A stretch of 64,000 bases of DNA from Bacillota bacterium (GCA_025210655.1 JAOARG010000077.1:62001-126000); one strand, 5' to 3'; shown: positions 16,660 through 26,536, counted from the first letter of the stretch. Program-made: numbers and translations. The notes: generated from the sequence alone by a model not told the origin.

Positions 16660-17375
16660 AAATAATACCTGCAATTGATATTAAAGAGGGTAAGTGTGTA
16701 AGGCTTACAAATGGTGAGTTTGAAAATAAGAAGGTATATTTTGATAGCCCTGTAGATGCGGCTAAAATGTTTATTGATCAAGGTATAGATTATATTCATA
16801 TAGTTGATCTTGATGGGGCATTAAATAGAAGTGAGAATAACCGCCAAGTCATCTCTTCTATTGTATCCCTTCCGGCTATTAAAGTTCAGCTTGGTGGTGG
16901 AATACGAACTTATGAAGATGCTAAGGAACTTCTTGACATGGGTGTTGAGAGAATTATTCTTGGAACGGTTGCAGTTGAAAATAGAGAGCTAACAAAAGCA
17001 CTTATAAAAGAATATGGAGACAGGATAATTGTTGGAATTGACGTGGACAAGGGATATGTCAAAACCAGGGGATGGAAAGAGAATTCAGGATTAGAAGGTA
17101 GTGAACTTTTGAGTGATTTATCTTCTTATGGTTGCAAAATGGTTGTCTATACTGATATATCATGTGATGGAACCTTAGAAGGTCCAAATGTAGAGCTTTA
17201 TAGGGAACTATCAAAGTCAAGTGATATGAAGATTGTGGCATCTGGTGGTGTCGGATCTATGAAGGATATTGAAGATTTAAGGAAAACCGGTGTTTATGGA
17301 GTAGTCGTAGGTAAAGCCATTTATGAGAATAGGATTGATATAAAGGAGTTGGGAAGGTGCTTGCAAAACGGATAA
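16656..17375 (+). CDS. hisA: ProFAR isomerase (HisA)
   Basis: TIM-barrel isomerase of 239 residues acting on phosphoribosylformimino-AICAR phosphate. The general acid-base residues are Asp8 (AIDIKEG) and the aspartate of VGIDVDKG near residue 129; the phosphate-binding loop is VASGGVGS. The start is TTG, preceded by GGAGG. It overlaps hisH by 4 bp and hisF by 19 bp, indicating tight coupling. Confidence 0.96.
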   Translation: MKIIPAIDIKEGKCVRLTNGEFENKKVYFDSPVDAAKMFIDQGIDYIHIVDLDGALNRSENNRQVISSIVSLPAIKVQLGGGIRTYEDAKELLDMGVERIILGTVAVENRELTKALIKEYGDRIIVGIDVDKGYVKTRGWKENSGLEGSELLSDLSSYGCKMVVYTDISCDGTLEGPNVELYRELSKSSDMKIVASGGVGSMKDIEDLRKTGVYGVVVGKAIYENRIDIKELGRCLQNG

Positions 17376-18109
17376 TACCTTGCCTTGATGTAAGAAGTGG
17401 TAGGGTTGTAAAGGGAAAAAATTTTAAAAATATTGTAGATGTTGATAATCCCCTTACCTTAGCTAAATTCTATTGTGAAGAAGGGGCTGACGAGCTAGTA
17501 TTTTATGACATAACAGCATCCCATGAAGATAGGGAGCTATCTATTCAGTTTATCAAAGATATAGCAAGATTTATTGATATACCATTTTCAGTAGGTGGGG
17601 GAATAAAGTCAGTGGAAGATATGAGAAAAATCCTCAAGTATGGTGCAGATAAAATTTCAATAAATTCTTCAGCTGTTAAAAATCCTCAACTAATTAAGGA
17701 AGGAGCCGAAACCTTTGGTTCCCAGTGTATAGTTGTATCGGTAGATTGTAAAAAATCTTCAGAGAGCTGGAATGTTTTTATTAATGGAGGCAGAATAGAT
17801 ACAGGCATTGATGCTATAGGGTGGATTAAAGAAGCTGTTTCATTAGGTGCTGGAGAGATTGTCCTAAACAGTATTGATTCAGATGGAATGAAGGAAGGTT
17901 ACGATCTTGAACTTTTAGAAAAGGTAGTTAATGAAGTAAGTGTACCAGTTATAGCTTCTGGTGGAGCTGGTGTTGAAAGGCACTTTTTAGAAGGTGCCCT
18001 ATCTGGCGCAGATGGTATACTGGCGGCTTCAGTATTTCACTATGGTGAGATAAAAATCAGTGATTTGAAAGCCTATCTTATGGATGAGGGAGTAGCAGTA
18101 AGGATTTGA
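17357..18109 (+). CDS. hisF: imidazole glycerol phosphate synthase cyclase subunit (HisF)
   Basis: TIM-barrel cyclase of 250 residues that joins with HisH to form imidazole glycerol phosphate and AICAR. Catalytic Asp11 is in [15 protein letters not shown], and the second aspartate is in VVSVDCK. Phosphate loops are SVGGGIKS and ASGGAG. The start is GTG within the 3' end of hisA. Confidence 0.96.
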   Translation: MLAKRIIPCLDVRSGRVVKGKNFKNIVDVDNPLTLAKFYCEEGADELVFYDITASHEDRELSIQFIKDIARFIDIPFSVGGGIKSVEDMRKILKYGADKISINSSAVKNPQLIKEGAETFGSQCIVVSVDCKKSSESWNVFINGGRIDTGIDAIGWIKEAVSLGAGEIVLNSIDSDGMKEGYDLELLEKVVNEVSVPVIASGGAGVERHFLEGALSGADGILAASVFHYGEIKISDLKAYLMDEGVAVRI

Positions 18110-18123
18110 AAGGAAGATGAATA

Positions 18124-18723
18124 ATGAATTTGAAGTTTAACAAAGATGGTTTGATACCTGCTGTAGTTCAGGACTATGAGAGTAAAAAGGTGTTGATGCT
18201 AGCATATATGAATAAAGAGTCTTTTGATATTACTATGGAAGAGAAACGTACATGTTTTTATTCAAGGAGTAGACAAGAGTTATGGAGAAAAGGTGAGACT
18301 TCTGGGAATGTACAAAAAGTAAAAAAGATAAGCATAGATTGTGATTCAGATACTATCCTTCTGGAGGTTGAGCAGGAAGGAAATGCTTGTCACACAGGTG
18401 AGTACTCTTGTTTTCACAACTATCTTCTTGGAGAAGAAGAAATTAGGGGTAATGTAATCAGGGATATATTTAAGGTTGTAAAGGAAAGAAAAGCTAATCC
18501 AGTGGAGGGTTCTTATACTACTTATCTTTTTAATGAGGGTGTAGATAAGATTTTAAAAAAAGTTGGTGAAGAAACAGCAGAGGTTATAATAGCTTCCAAG
18601 AACAATAATGATGAATTAATTTATGAGATCAGTGATCTAATATATCATCTGATTGTACTTATGGAAGAGAGAGGTCTAGCATATGAAGATATCTTAAAGG
18701 AGCTTGGAGGAAGGAGGAAGTAG
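18124..18723 (+). CDS. hisI: bifunctional phosphoribosyl-AMP cyclohydrolase / phosphoribosyl-ATP pyrophosphatase (HisIE)
   Basis: Protein of 199 residues with two fused domains. The N-terminal cyclohydrolase (about 1-105) has [27 protein letters not shown] and the metal-binding cysteines in [13 protein letters not shown] and [12 protein letters not shown]. The C-terminal pyrophosphatase (about 110-199) has [14 protein letters not shown] and [12 protein letters not shown]. It performs steps two and three of the pathway. A 14-bp gap with GGAAGATG separates it from hisF. Confidence 0.96.
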   Translation: MNLKFNKDGLIPAVVQDYESKKVLMLAYMNKESFDITMEEKRTCFYSRSRQELWRKGETSGNVQKVKKISIDCDSDTILLEVEQEGNACHTGEYSCFHNYLLGEEEIRGNVIRDIFKVVKERKANPVEGSYTTYLFNEGVDKILKKVGEETAEVIIASKNNNDELIYEISDLIYHLIVLMEERGLAYEDILKELGGRRK

Positions 18724-18724
18724 A

Positions 18725-19510
18725 ATGGTTGATTGCCATATTCATTCAAGTTTTTCCCCGGATTCAAGTGAGAAAATTGAGGACATAGTAGATTACTGTA
18801 TTAAAAATAATATAAAAACCATTGGAATTAGTGATCATTATGACTTTAGAAATCCAGATCCTTTATTTTCTAAAGGATTTGATATAGATTCTTATGTTTC
18901 AGCAATAGAAAGGGTTTCTAAGAAAATGGATTTACTTAAGGGAATAGAAATAGGATATGACCCAAGGGAAATTAAAAAAATTAATGCCTTAGGCAATGAT
19001 GAGAATTTTGATTACTCCATACTTTCGGTACATACTATTTTTGATAAGAATTTACATGATGAAATGTTTTTTAGAAAAGATAACATATATGAGCAGTTTA
19101 AAGTATATTTTAAACATATAAGGGACATGGTTGATAATGTAGATGAATTTCAAATCTTAGGCCATTTGGATTATCCCTCTAGATATAAAGATTATTTAGA
19201 TATGGAGAGGGTTTTTAATGAAAACAAGGATACAATAGCAGATATCTTTAAAATTCTTATAATGAAAGAAAAAGTCCTAGAAGTAAACGGTGCAGGCCTT
19301 AGATACTATCATAAAGAGCCAAATCCATCAAAAAATATTTTAACTTTATATAAAGATCTAGGAGGAAAACTGATAAGCTATGGATCAGATGCCCATTACA
19401 AAAACTATGTAGGATTCGGATGGGAGACAGTATCAGAGCTTTTGAAAAATGTTGGATTTTTGGAAGCACACTATTTTAAAAATAAAAGTGTAAAATGCTA
19501 TAATTTATAG
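18725..19510 (+). CDS. hisK: histidinol-phosphatase, PHP family (HisK/HisJ)
   Basis: PHP-domain phosphatase of about 261 residues that removes phosphate from histidinol phosphate. Metal-binding motifs are VDCHIHSSFSPDS at the N-terminus, GISDHYDF, ILGHLDYPSR and SYGSDAHY near the end. The start at 18725 is chosen because GGAGGAAG precedes it and the PHP domain begins directly there. It is the last gene of the operon, ending at a strong terminator, and replaces the phosphatase half missing from HisB. Confidence 0.92.
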   Translation: MVDCHIHSSFSPDSSEKIEDIVDYCIKNNIKTIGISDHYDFRNPDPLFSKGFDIDSYVSAIERVSKKMDLLKGIEIGYDPREIKKINALGNDENFDYSILSVHTIFDKNLHDEMFFRKDNIYEQFKVYFKHIRDMVDNVDEFQILGHLDYPSRYKDYLDMERVFNENKDTIADIFKILIMKEKVLEVNGAGLRYYHKEPNPSKNILTLYKDLGGKLISYGSDAHYKNYVGFGWETVSELLKNVGFLEAHYFKNKSVKCYNL

Positions 19511-19545
19511 ATGTTTGACCATTTGGTCAAACATCTATTTTTTTA
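19507..19545 (+). terminator. terminator of the histidine operon
   Basis: Stem ATAGATGTTTGACC / GGTCAAACATCTAT with an ATTT-type loop followed by a run of seven T. It begins within the hisK stop. Confidence 0.92.
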
Positions 19546-19605
19546 ATTTTTAAATAATGGGGTATATTTAAACTAAGATAGAAAGTTAAGGATGTGATTT
19601 GCGAT

Positions 19606-21660
19606 ATGGATACTATAAAAAGAAAATGGAATATGAAAAATTCTGCAATTATGAAATTAACCATACTTGGAGTAATTCTTTTTATGGTTTTTGCATCAAT
19701 TATATATCTTTTTGTTGAGAGATTCTCTGATCACCTTGTAGAGCTGAGAAAAAATGAGTTGAAGCATCTGGTTCAAATTGGTTATAACAGTGTTACAGAT
19801 ACCATTGAAGATTATGAAATGGGAAGGATTACATTTGATGATGCCAGAGTAAAGGTCAGGGATATAATAAGACAAAAAGTTTATGAAGATAGGGAAAATA
19901 TGAATTATCTTTTTATGAGCTCTTATGATGGAATGATGATGGTACAACCATTTCAGCCAGAAAAAGAAGGGACTTCCCAGTGGGATCTTAAGGATTCCAA
20001 TGGAGTATATTTGATTAGAGAACTTGTGAAGGCAGCAAAATCAGAATCAGGAGATGGATATGTAATTTATCATTATCCTCCACCAGGTAAAGAAGAAGGG
20101 GAGGAAAAAATATCATATGTTATAGGTCTAGATTCACTGAAAATGTATCTTGGAACGGGTATATATAGTAGTGATATTAATGCTGCTGTAAATGATCAGA
20201 TAATAATTATCATATCCATTGTTACTATAATGTTTGTACTTTTAGTTTTGTTTATAATCTATGTCATAAAACCTTTACTTTCGGGATATGATGATATGAA
20301 AAACCTATTTATAGAGGTTAAGGATTCTCCATATACAATTCCAGATATACCATATGATAAATACAGGAAAGGTTCTGAAACCTTTAATTTGCTAAAGACA
20401 TTTGAAAATATGGTGGTAGAAAGATATGAAAATAACTTGAAGTTAAAGGTTTCTGAAACCAAATATAGAAATCTTCTCGAAGCCATGAGGGATGGCTATG
20501 TTATGGTGAATACAGATGGTAAGATTCTCGAATTTAATCAAGCCTTTGAGGAAATGACGGGATATAGTAAAGAAGAGTTATTGACCATGACATTTTTTGA
20601 TATTACACCGAAGAAATGGCATGACTATGAAACAGATATACTTGATGATAATTTCTTCAAAAGAGGATATTCAGAAATATATGAAAAAGAGTATATTAAG
20701 AAGGATGGACGTGTATTTCCAGTTGAGTTAAGAGCCTATGTCATTGATAATTATCAGGATTATGGTGTCGCAATGTGGGCTATTGTCAAAGATATTACTG
20801 TGAGGAAAAAATATGAAAACACCCTGAAAGTATCAAATCGTATGCTTGAAGAAAAAGTGGCTGAGCGTACTTCTGAGTTAAATAAAACTATTGAAGATCT
20901 AAAACTTGCCCAGAAAAAACTTATGGTTTCAGAGAAAAACTCATTGATAGGCAAGCTTGTATCAGGTGTAGCCCACGAAATAAATACTCCAGTTGGAGTA
21001 GGTCTTACAGCGGTTACAAATCTTAAGAAAAAAACCGATGGAGTATTAAGTTCATTGGAATCGGGAGCCTTAGGTAAAAAAGAATTTGTGGAATATTTGA
21101 GTTTAGCTGAAAAATCATGTGAGATGATAGAAGATAATCTAAATATATCTAGAAATATAGTAGACAGTTTCAAGAAAATATATGTAAATCAAAATGTTCA
21201 TGAGAAGAAGTTGATAAATGTAGGGAAATATATTGGTGAAGTACTTGATAGCTTGAAATATAAGATAGATCAGGAAGGGGTCAAGCTTAACTACACATAT
21301 GAAGATGTATATTCCCAAGTATATTTGGATGATCTTACCCAGATAGTATCCAACTTGCTTCTAAATTCCTTAAACCATGGTTTTGGGAAAGACCGCACTG
21401 GAGAAATAAATATTAACATTTATAAAAGGGAAAACAGATGTATCATTAAATTTGGTGATGACGGAAAAGGAATATCCCGAGATTATCTTGAAAGCATCTT
21501 TGAACCATTCTTTTCAACTACTAAAAACAAAGGCGGAATGGGATTAGGACTTAATATAGTAAAAAATATAGTCAATCAAAGCATGAAGGGAGAAGTATCT
21601 GTTAAATCAGAAGCAGATATGTATACTGAATTTACTATAGAGTTTCCTATTGAGGAATAG
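19606..21660 (+). CDS. membrane sensor histidine kinase with Cache and PAS domains
   Basis: About 684 residues. Two membrane helices (about 15-35 and 200-225) enclose a single Cache domain with YLFMSSYDGMMM and the GTGIYSSDIN end. A PAS domain follows (about 290-400; YRNLLEAMRDGYVMVNTDG), then a coiled coil and a kinase core with His in SGVAHEINTPVG, an N-box LLLNSLNHGFG, and G-boxes GDDGKGIS and GMGLGLNIVKNI. An upstream GTG at 19594 is possible; the ATG is chosen because the GTG is too close to AAGGA. There is no response regulator next to it, so it is an orphan kinase. Cache domains usually sense small organic ligands. Confidence 0.88.
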   Translation: MDTIKRKWNMKNSAIMKLTILGVILFMVFASIIYLFVERFSDHLVELRKNELKHLVQIGYNSVTDTIEDYEMGRITFDDARVKVRDIIRQKVYEDRENMNYLFMSSYDGMMMVQPFQPEKEGTSQWDLKDSNGVYLIRELVKAAKSESGDGYVIYHYPPPGKEEGEEKISYVIGLDSLKMYLGTGIYSSDINAAVNDQIIIIISIVTIMFVLLVLFIIYVIKPLLSGYDDMKNLFIEVKDSPYTIPDIPYDKYRKGSETFNLLKTFENMVVERYENNLKLKVSETKYRNLLEAMRDGYVMVNTDGKILEFNQAFEEMTGYSKEELLTMTFFDITPKKWHDYETDILDDNFFKRGYSEIYEKEYIKKDGRVFPVELRAYVIDNYQDYGVAMWAIVKDITVRKKYENTLKVSNRMLEEKVAERTSELNKTIEDLKLAQKKLMVSEKNSLIGKLVSGVAHEINTPVGVGLTAVTNLKKKTDGVLSSLESGALGKKEFVEYLSLAEKSCEMIEDNLNISRNIVDSFKKIYVNQNVHEKKLINVGKYIGEVLDSLKYKIDQEGVKLNYTYEDVYSQVYLDDLTQIVSNLLLNSLNHGFGKDRTGEININIYKRENRCIIKFGDDGKGISRDYLESIFEPFFSTTKNKGGMGLGLNIVKNIVNQSMKGEVSVKSEADMYTEFTIEFPIEE

Positions 21661-21701
21661 AACGAACTCCGTTTTATCAATTTGATAAAACGGAGTTCGT
21701 T
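21661..21701. repeat. long hairpin between converging genes
   Basis: Perfect 20-bp arms AACGAACTCCGTTTTATCAA and its complement with one central base. It lies between the kinase gene and argJ, which converge here, and touches the argJ stop. No T run follows on either strand, so it is not a standard terminator but could stop both transcripts or protect their ends. Confidence 0.8.
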
Positions 21702-22908
21702 ACACCTTATAAGCCCCATTAATTCTAACATAGTCATAAGAAAGGTCACATCCCCATGATGTGGCTTTTTCTTTTCCGGAGTTTAAATCAATTAAGATAT
21801 CAACCTTGGAATCGTCTATGATTGCTTCGGCAAGTGAATCGCTGTATATTGTTGGCTGTCCTGTTTTCATTATGTCTACTTTTCCCCTGGAACTTTTAAT
21901 TGATATGTCAATTTTATCTGGGTTGAAAGATCCTTCTGAATATCCTAGGGCACATAGGATTCTTCCCCAGTTAGCATCATTGCCGAAAAATGCCGATTTT
22001 ACAAGACTTGATGATATCACTGATTTAGCAAGGGTTCTAGCATCACTTTTGCTTGGTGCGTTGATTACTTTTGTTTCAATAAGCTTGGTAGCCCCTTCTC
22101 CGTCCATGGCGATTTGTTTGGATATGTTTTTGTTTAGAGCATTCAGTGCTTTTAGAAAAGCATAATATTCATCATTCTTACTGTCTATTTTATGGTTTTT
22201 CCCATTGCCATTTGCCAGTATAAATACACAGTCGTTTGTAGAGGTGTCTCCATCTACAGAGATCATATTGTAGCTATCTGTCACGCTTTCATTTAATGCT
22301 TCTTGTAAAAGTTCTTTTGTTATGTTTAAATCTGTTGCTATGAAAGAAAGCATTGTTCCCATATTGGGATGAATCATTCCCGAGCCCTTTGCAATGCATG
22401 ATAGCTTTATATTTTTTTCTGAAATCTCAAATTCCATTCCTAGGTGTTTTGAAAAAGTATCTGTAGTACAAATAGCCTCAGCTGCATCTAGGGGTAAAGA
22501 TTTATGATATTCGTATGATGATAGACCGGTTAATATTTTCTCCATGTCCAGTGGAAGACCAATAATTCCTGTGGACGCAGTTAAAATTTCTTTTTCATTA
22601 ATACCTAATGTATTAGCAGTTTCAGAAATTATGCTTTTACAGTTCTCATAACCTTCTGGTCCGTTACATGCATTTGCATTTCCGCTGTTTGCTACTATGG
22701 CATGGGTAACTTCATTTTTAATATTGTCCATGCTCATTATTATGGGATGGGCCTTTATTTTATTTTTTGTGAATACACCGGCAGAAACACAGGGGTCTTT
22801 ACTGAAAACTATACATAAATCATTTCTTCTTTTTTTTACACCCGTATGTTTTGCCCAAGTAGTGAAACCTTTTATATCATCTATGAAAAGATTTTTATTG
22901 ATTTTCAT
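21700..22908 (-). CDS. argJ: glutamate N-acetyltransferase / amino-acid acetyltransferase (ArgJ)
   Basis: Self-cleaving transferase of 402 residues that moves the acetyl group from N-acetylornithine to glutamate, recycling it in arginine synthesis. The cleavage site is in GMIHPNMGTMLSF, with the nucleophile at Thr185. Other family stretches are VANSGNANACNG and SVDGDTSTND. The ATG follows AGGAGGG. It lies 18 bp after argC in the same operon. Whether it also uses acetyl-CoA (bifunctional form) cannot be told from sequence by eye; no argA is present here. Confidence 0.95.
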   Translation of the reverse strand: MKINKNLFIDDIKGFTTWAKHTGVKKRRNDLCIVFSKDPCVSAGVFTKNKIKAHPIIMSMDNIKNEVTHAIVANSGNANACNGPEGYENCKSIISETANTLGINEKEILTASTGIIGLPLDMEKILTGLSSYEYHKSLPLDAAEAICTTDTFSKHLGMEFEISEKNIKLSCIAKGSGMIHPNMGTMLSFIATDLNITKELLQEALNESVTDSYNMISVDGDTSTNDCVFILANGNGKNHKIDSKNDEYYAFLKALNALNKNISKQIAMDGEGATKLIETKVINAPSKSDARTLAKSVISSSLVKSAFFGNDANWGRILCALGYSEGSFNPDKIDISIKSSRGKVDIMKTGQPTIYSDSLAEAIIDDSKVDILIDLNSGKEKATSWGCDLSYDYVRINGAYKV

Positions 22909-22926
22909 TTTAATCCCTCCTGTATT

Positions 22927-23952
22927 TTAAATTAGACTGCAGCTTTCATCAAAACCGTACATAAGGTTAAAGTTCTGTACAGCCTGTCCAGCAGCCCCTT
23001 TAAGTAGATTGTCTATTGCGCTTGTAATTACAATAGTTTTGCTGTTTTTATCAAAGGATATATTTATAAAACACTTATTAGAATTTGCAGCCCATTTTAC
23101 TTGGACCGGTTCATCGACTATCTTTACTAGTTTTGAGTTTGAGTAAAATTCTTTGTACTTATTTATTATTTCAGATACAGAATCAACTTTACATTTAATA
23201 TATATAGTACTTAAAATTCCCCTTTGATAAGGAACTAGATGGGGAACGAAAGTCACATTATCTATTTTATTTTTATTAGCCTTGGAAAGCTCCTGAATTA
23301 TTTCAGGTAAATGTCTATGGCTTCCTATTCCGTAGGGAGTGATATTTTCCCCAGCTTCACAAAAAATATTTTTAGAATTTGGTGACTTACCAGCACCAGA
23401 TACACCTGATTTAGAATCAATAATTATTGAATTAAGGTCAATATCATCATAATAATACTTAATTAGTGGAAAGAGTCCTAAAATTATTGAGGTAGGATAA
23501 CATCCGGGATTGGATATGAGACTACTTCTCATAATCGCTGAATTATTAATTTCACACAAACCGTAGATTTTTTCATTTAGTAAGTTTGGATAAGGATGGA
23601 TGAATTTATACCATTTTTCGTAATCATCTTTATCATCAAGTCTAAAGTTTCCGCTTAGGTCGATAACTTTTTTTCCTAAATCTAGTGACTTTTTAAGAAT
23701 TTCAAATCCTTTTCCATGGGGGAGTGAAAGAAATAGACAATCCACTGAGCTAAGGTACTTTTCAGCTTCTTTTGATGAAATAAGGATCTTGTCAATATCG
23801 CCTTTAAACTTTTTATATAGATCTGAGAATTTTATATCTTTATGAGATTCAGATGTAATGAAGGAGATATCCACCTGGCTATGTCTATTAAGTATTTTTG
23901 TAAGTTCCCTGCCAGCATAACCGCTCGCTCCAAATATTCCAACTTTGATCAT
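22927..23952 (-). CDS. argC: N-acetyl-gamma-glutamyl-phosphate reductase (ArgC)
   Basis: NADPH-dependent reductase of 341 residues, third step of arginine synthesis. The nucleotide-binding start is VGIFGASGYAGREL, and the catalytic cysteine is Cys151 in SNPGCYPTS. The stretch HRHLPEI carries the active-site His. The ATG follows AGGGAGG. It is the first gene of the argC-argJ operon, read away from argB. Confidence 0.96.
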   Translation of the reverse strand: MIKVGIFGASGYAGRELTKILNRHSQVDISFITSESHKDIKFSDLYKKFKGDIDKILISSKEAEKYLSSVDCLFLSLPHGKGFEILKKSLDLGKKVIDLSGNFRLDDKDDYEKWYKFIHPYPNLLNEKIYGLCEINNSAIMRSSLISNPGCYPTSIILGLFPLIKYYYDDIDLNSIIIDSKSGVSGAGKSPNSKNIFCEAGENITPYGIGSHRHLPEIIQELSKANKNKIDNVTFVPHLVPYQRGILSTIYIKCKVDSVSEIINKYKEFYSNSKLVKIVDEPVQVKWAANSNKCFINISFDKNSKTIVITSAIDNLLKGAAGQAVQNFNLMYGFDESCSLI

Positions 23953-23989
23953 CCTTTTTTCCTCCCTATATTTAATAATGGTTTACATA

Positions 23990-24018
23990 AGTATACAGTG
24001 ACTAGATATGTCTGTCAA
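23990..24018 (-). promoter_or_regulatory. promoter of argC-argJ
   Basis: On the minus strand TTGACA (24018-24013) and TATACT (23995-23990) are separated by 17 bp, 38 bp before the argC start. Confidence 0.8.
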
Positions 24019-24019
24019 T

Positions 24020-24110
24020 AATATTTATACATAAAAATGCATAAAAATATAATAAAAACATAAAAAACAAGGGTTTTCTGAATAAACGGTTGCATAAATA
24101 TGAATAACTA
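24020..24110. promoter_or_regulatory. ARG-box-like region between divergent arg operons
   Basis: A/T-rich repeats resembling ArgR/AhrC half sites lie between the two promoters: ATAAAAATGCATAAAAATAT (24031-24050) and TGCATAAATATGAATA (24091-24106), the latter overlapping the argB promoter. The match to the consensus TGAATA-type boxes is partial, so this is a candidate only. Confidence 0.4.
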
Positions 24111-24118
24111 TGTATAAT
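24090..24118 (+). promoter_or_regulatory. promoter of argB-argD
   Basis: TTGCAT (24090-24095) and perfect TATAAT (24113-24118) with a 17-bp spacer. An 80-bp leader follows, containing a weak stem (AATAAAT with CCAG, paired with CTGG and ATTTATT at 24126-24168). Confidence 0.8.
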
Positions 24119-24198
24119 GTTACTCAATAAATATATGAACCAGGGAAAAATCATAGCTGGATTTATTCAGTGTCTTAAAGATTAAGGGAGGTATCTTT

Positions 24199-25050
24199 AT
24201 GGATAAGGGAAAACTACTGATAGAATCTTTGCCTTATATAAAAAAATTCAAGGGTAAGACCTTTGTAGTTAAATTTGGTGGGAGTATGTTTCAAAATGAG
24301 ATTTTAAAAGATCTGTTTATAAAGGATGTAGCACTTTTAAGTCTTGTTGGTATTAATGTCGTCCTTGTCCATGGTGGGGGTAAAGATATTAATTACTATT
24401 TAAAGAAAATGAATATGGAAGAAAAATTTATAGATGGTTATAGGGTAACGGATGATCCATCTATGGATATAGTTGAGATGGTTCTTTCGGGGAAAGTTAA
24501 TAAGGATATATGTAGTAGAATTGTGAATGAAGGAATTAAAGCTATTGGCATTTCTGGAAGGGATAATGGACTCATCATAGGTGATAGGATGAATGGTCCC
24601 TATGGAAATGTAGGTGAAATAAAGATTGTAAATACAAAAGTTATCGAGGATTTACTTGATATGGATTATATACCAGTAGTTTCACCGGTTGCAGAGGATG
24701 AAAGTGGAAATGCTCTTAATATAAATGGTGATACAGCTGCCAGTAATATTGCCAGTGCCCTTAATGCAGAGAAACTAATTTTGGTAACTGATGTAGATGG
24801 GCTATATAAGGACTATAAGGACAAAGATTCACTTATTTCATATATAGATTCAAAGCTATTAAAAAAATTAGTAGATGAAGAGAAATTGTCAGGTGCTATT
24901 AAACCTAAGGCAATGTCAGCTGTAGAGGCAGTGGAAGATGGGGTTAAAAATGTTCATATTATAAATGGAAATGAGGCCCATAGCATTATTTTAGAGGTCT
25001 TTTTAGAAAATGGATTTGGAACAATGGTTGGGAGGAATGAAAATGAGTAA
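24199..25050 (+). CDS. argB: acetylglutamate kinase (ArgB)
   Basis: Kinase of 283 residues that phosphorylates N-acetylglutamate. Family motifs: VVKFGGSMF, VLVHGGGKDIN, NGDTAASNIA and LVTDVDGLY. An N-terminal helix before the first strand is of the kind seen in arginine-inhibited enzymes, which fits the ArgJ cycle; this is inference. The ATG follows GGGAGGT. The end overlaps argD by 8 bp. Confidence 0.95.
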   Translation: MDKGKLLIESLPYIKKFKGKTFVVKFGGSMFQNEILKDLFIKDVALLSLVGINVVLVHGGGKDINYYLKKMNMEEKFIDGYRVTDDPSMDIVEMVLSGKVNKDICSRIVNEGIKAIGISGRDNGLIIGDRMNGPYGNVGEIKIVNTKVIEDLLDMDYIPVVSPVAEDESGNALNINGDTAASNIASALNAEKLILVTDVDGLYKDYKDKDSLISYIDSKLLKKLVDEEKLSGAIKPKAMSAVEAVEDGVKNVHIINGNEAHSIILEVFLENGFGTMVGRNENE

Positions 25051-26209
25051 AAGTGCAATTATGAATACCTATGGAAGAAAAGATGTGTTTTTTAAGACGG
25101 GTAAAGGTTCTTATTTATTTGATGAAAATGGAGATAAATATTTAGATTTTGTAATGGGAATTGCTACTAATACACTTGGACACTGTGATGAGGAAATGAG
25201 TAAGGTTATTAAAGAACAGGCATCATCTCTTATTCATTTATCCAATTTATATTGGAACTATCCACAAACAGATTTGGGTCAAAAGTTGATTGATAAATCT
25301 GATATGGGTGCAGTATTTTTTTGTAATAGTGGTACAGAAAGTGTGGAAGGGGCCTTAAAGTTAGCCCTTAAGCATGGGAAAACCATAAGCGGGGAAAAAA
25401 ATAAACTCATTTGTTTCAATAACTCTTTCCATGGAAGAACTCTAGGTTCTTTAAAAGTGACAAATGAAAAATACCAAAAGGATTACTCTGTAGACTCTTC
25501 CAATGTAATTGTTGTCGACTACAATGACCCTAAAATGCTCGAGGAAGTATTTGATAAGAATGTATGTGGTGTTATTCTTGAACCGATACAAGGTGAAGGT
25601 GGTATAATATCTTCCACAGCTGAATTTATGGAGAAAGTCAGGGAATTATGCGATAAATATGAAAGTCTTATGATACTTGATGAGGTTCAGTGTGGTATGG
25701 GAAGAAGTGGTGAGTATTTTGCATTTCAAAAGTACCAAGTCAAGCCAGATGTAATTTCCTTAGCCAAGGGGCTTGGGGGAGGAATACCTATTGGAGCAGT
25801 GCTAGTATCAGAAAAGTATAAGGATGTTTTAAAGCCCGGGGATCATGGATCTACCTTTGGAGGCAATCCCCTTTCATGTTCAGTTGCCCTGAGTGTTATT
25901 AAAGAAATTGATGAGAAAGATTTATTAAATAATGTGAAATCTATGTCTGATTATATAATCGATTCTTATGAAAGTTTGAAGGAAAAGTATCATTTAGGTG
26001 AAATAAAAGGGGAGGGACTACTTTTGGGATTTGATCCTATAATAGAAAATAAAAAAGTTCTTGATAAATTGTATGAGAAGAAAGTCCTGCTTGTTGGAGC
26101 TGGAAACAATGTGATTAGAATACTTCCACCCCTAAATGTTGAGAAAAATCAGATTGATTTATTATTTGAAAAACTTGATGAAGTTTTTAGTGAAATTGAT
26201 AAATGTTAA
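25043..26209 (+). CDS. argD: acetylornithine aminotransferase (ArgD)
   Basis: Class III PLP aminotransferase of about 388 residues converting N-acetylglutamate semialdehyde to N-acetylornithine. Motifs: FCNSGTESVEGALKLA, NSFHGRTLGS, LDEVQCGMGRSG, and the PLP lysine in SLAKGLGGGIPIGA. The start at 25043 is set by GGAGGA six bases upstream; it overlaps the end of argB. argF, argG and argH are not in the window. Confidence 0.94.
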   Translation: MSKSAIMNTYGRKDVFFKTGKGSYLFDENGDKYLDFVMGIATNTLGHCDEEMSKVIKEQASSLIHLSNLYWNYPQTDLGQKLIDKSDMGAVFFCNSGTESVEGALKLALKHGKTISGEKNKLICFNNSFHGRTLGSLKVTNEKYQKDYSVDSSNVIVVDYNDPKMLEEVFDKNVCGVILEPIQGEGGIISSTAEFMEKVRELCDKYESLMILDEVQCGMGRSGEYFAFQKYQVKPDVISLAKGLGGGIPIGAVLVSEKYKDVLKPGDHGSTFGGNPLSCSVALSVIKEIDEKDLLNNVKSMSDYIIDSYESLKEKYHLGEIKGEGLLLGFDPIIENKKVLDKLYEKKVLLVGAGNNVIRILPPLNVEKNQIDLLFEKLDEVFSEIDKC

Positions 26210-26228
26210 AAAAATTTAAGAAAATCTA

Positions 26229-26257
26229 TTGACAAAGGTCTCTCTTGATATTAAGAT
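26229..26257 (+). promoter_or_regulatory. promoter of the lysine riboswitch transcript
   Basis: Perfect TTGACA (26229-26234) and TAAGAT (26252-26257) with a 17-bp spacer, about 50 bp before the aptamer. Confidence 0.7.
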
Positions 26258-26304
26258 ATTAAACATAATTGTTAATCAATTATATGAATTGAATATTTCT
26301 ATTA

Positions 26305-26475
26305 CGAAATAATAGAGGCGCGGCATTTATTAGTAAGCCAGAAGAGTTAAGCAACGAAGACACTGGATGAAAGGGAATACCGCCGAAATATACAGCTGAT
26401 AGCTTTAAGGTTGTATGTTGGTTTTATGTTTAAGAGACATGAGACTGTCACGTTATGTGGAGTGCTATTGTTTAA
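26305..26475 (+). promoter_or_regulatory. lysine riboswitch aptamer (L box)
   Basis: Conserved lysine-aptamer blocks appear in order: AGAGGCGCGGC, AGTAAGCC, GGATGAAAGGGAA, GCCGAAAT, GGTTGTATGTTGG, and GACTGTCAC followed by GTGGAGTGCTATT. The closing stem P1 pairs AATAG (26311-26315) with CTATT (26465-26469). It occupies most of the 425-bp gap before the transporter gene. Lysine binding would favour the downstream terminator and switch the gene off. Confidence 0.92.
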
Positions 26476-26501
26476 GAGAGCTTTATTTGCTTGTGTATAT
26501 T

Positions 26502-26536
26502 ACACCCTTAAACATTAGTTTATGGGTGTTTTTTTA
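26502..26536 (+). terminator. riboswitch-controlled terminator
   Basis: Stem ACACCC-TAAAC / GTTTA-GGGTGT with a short loop and a run of eight T, 27 bp after the aptamer and about 100 bp before the gene. Confidence 0.9.
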
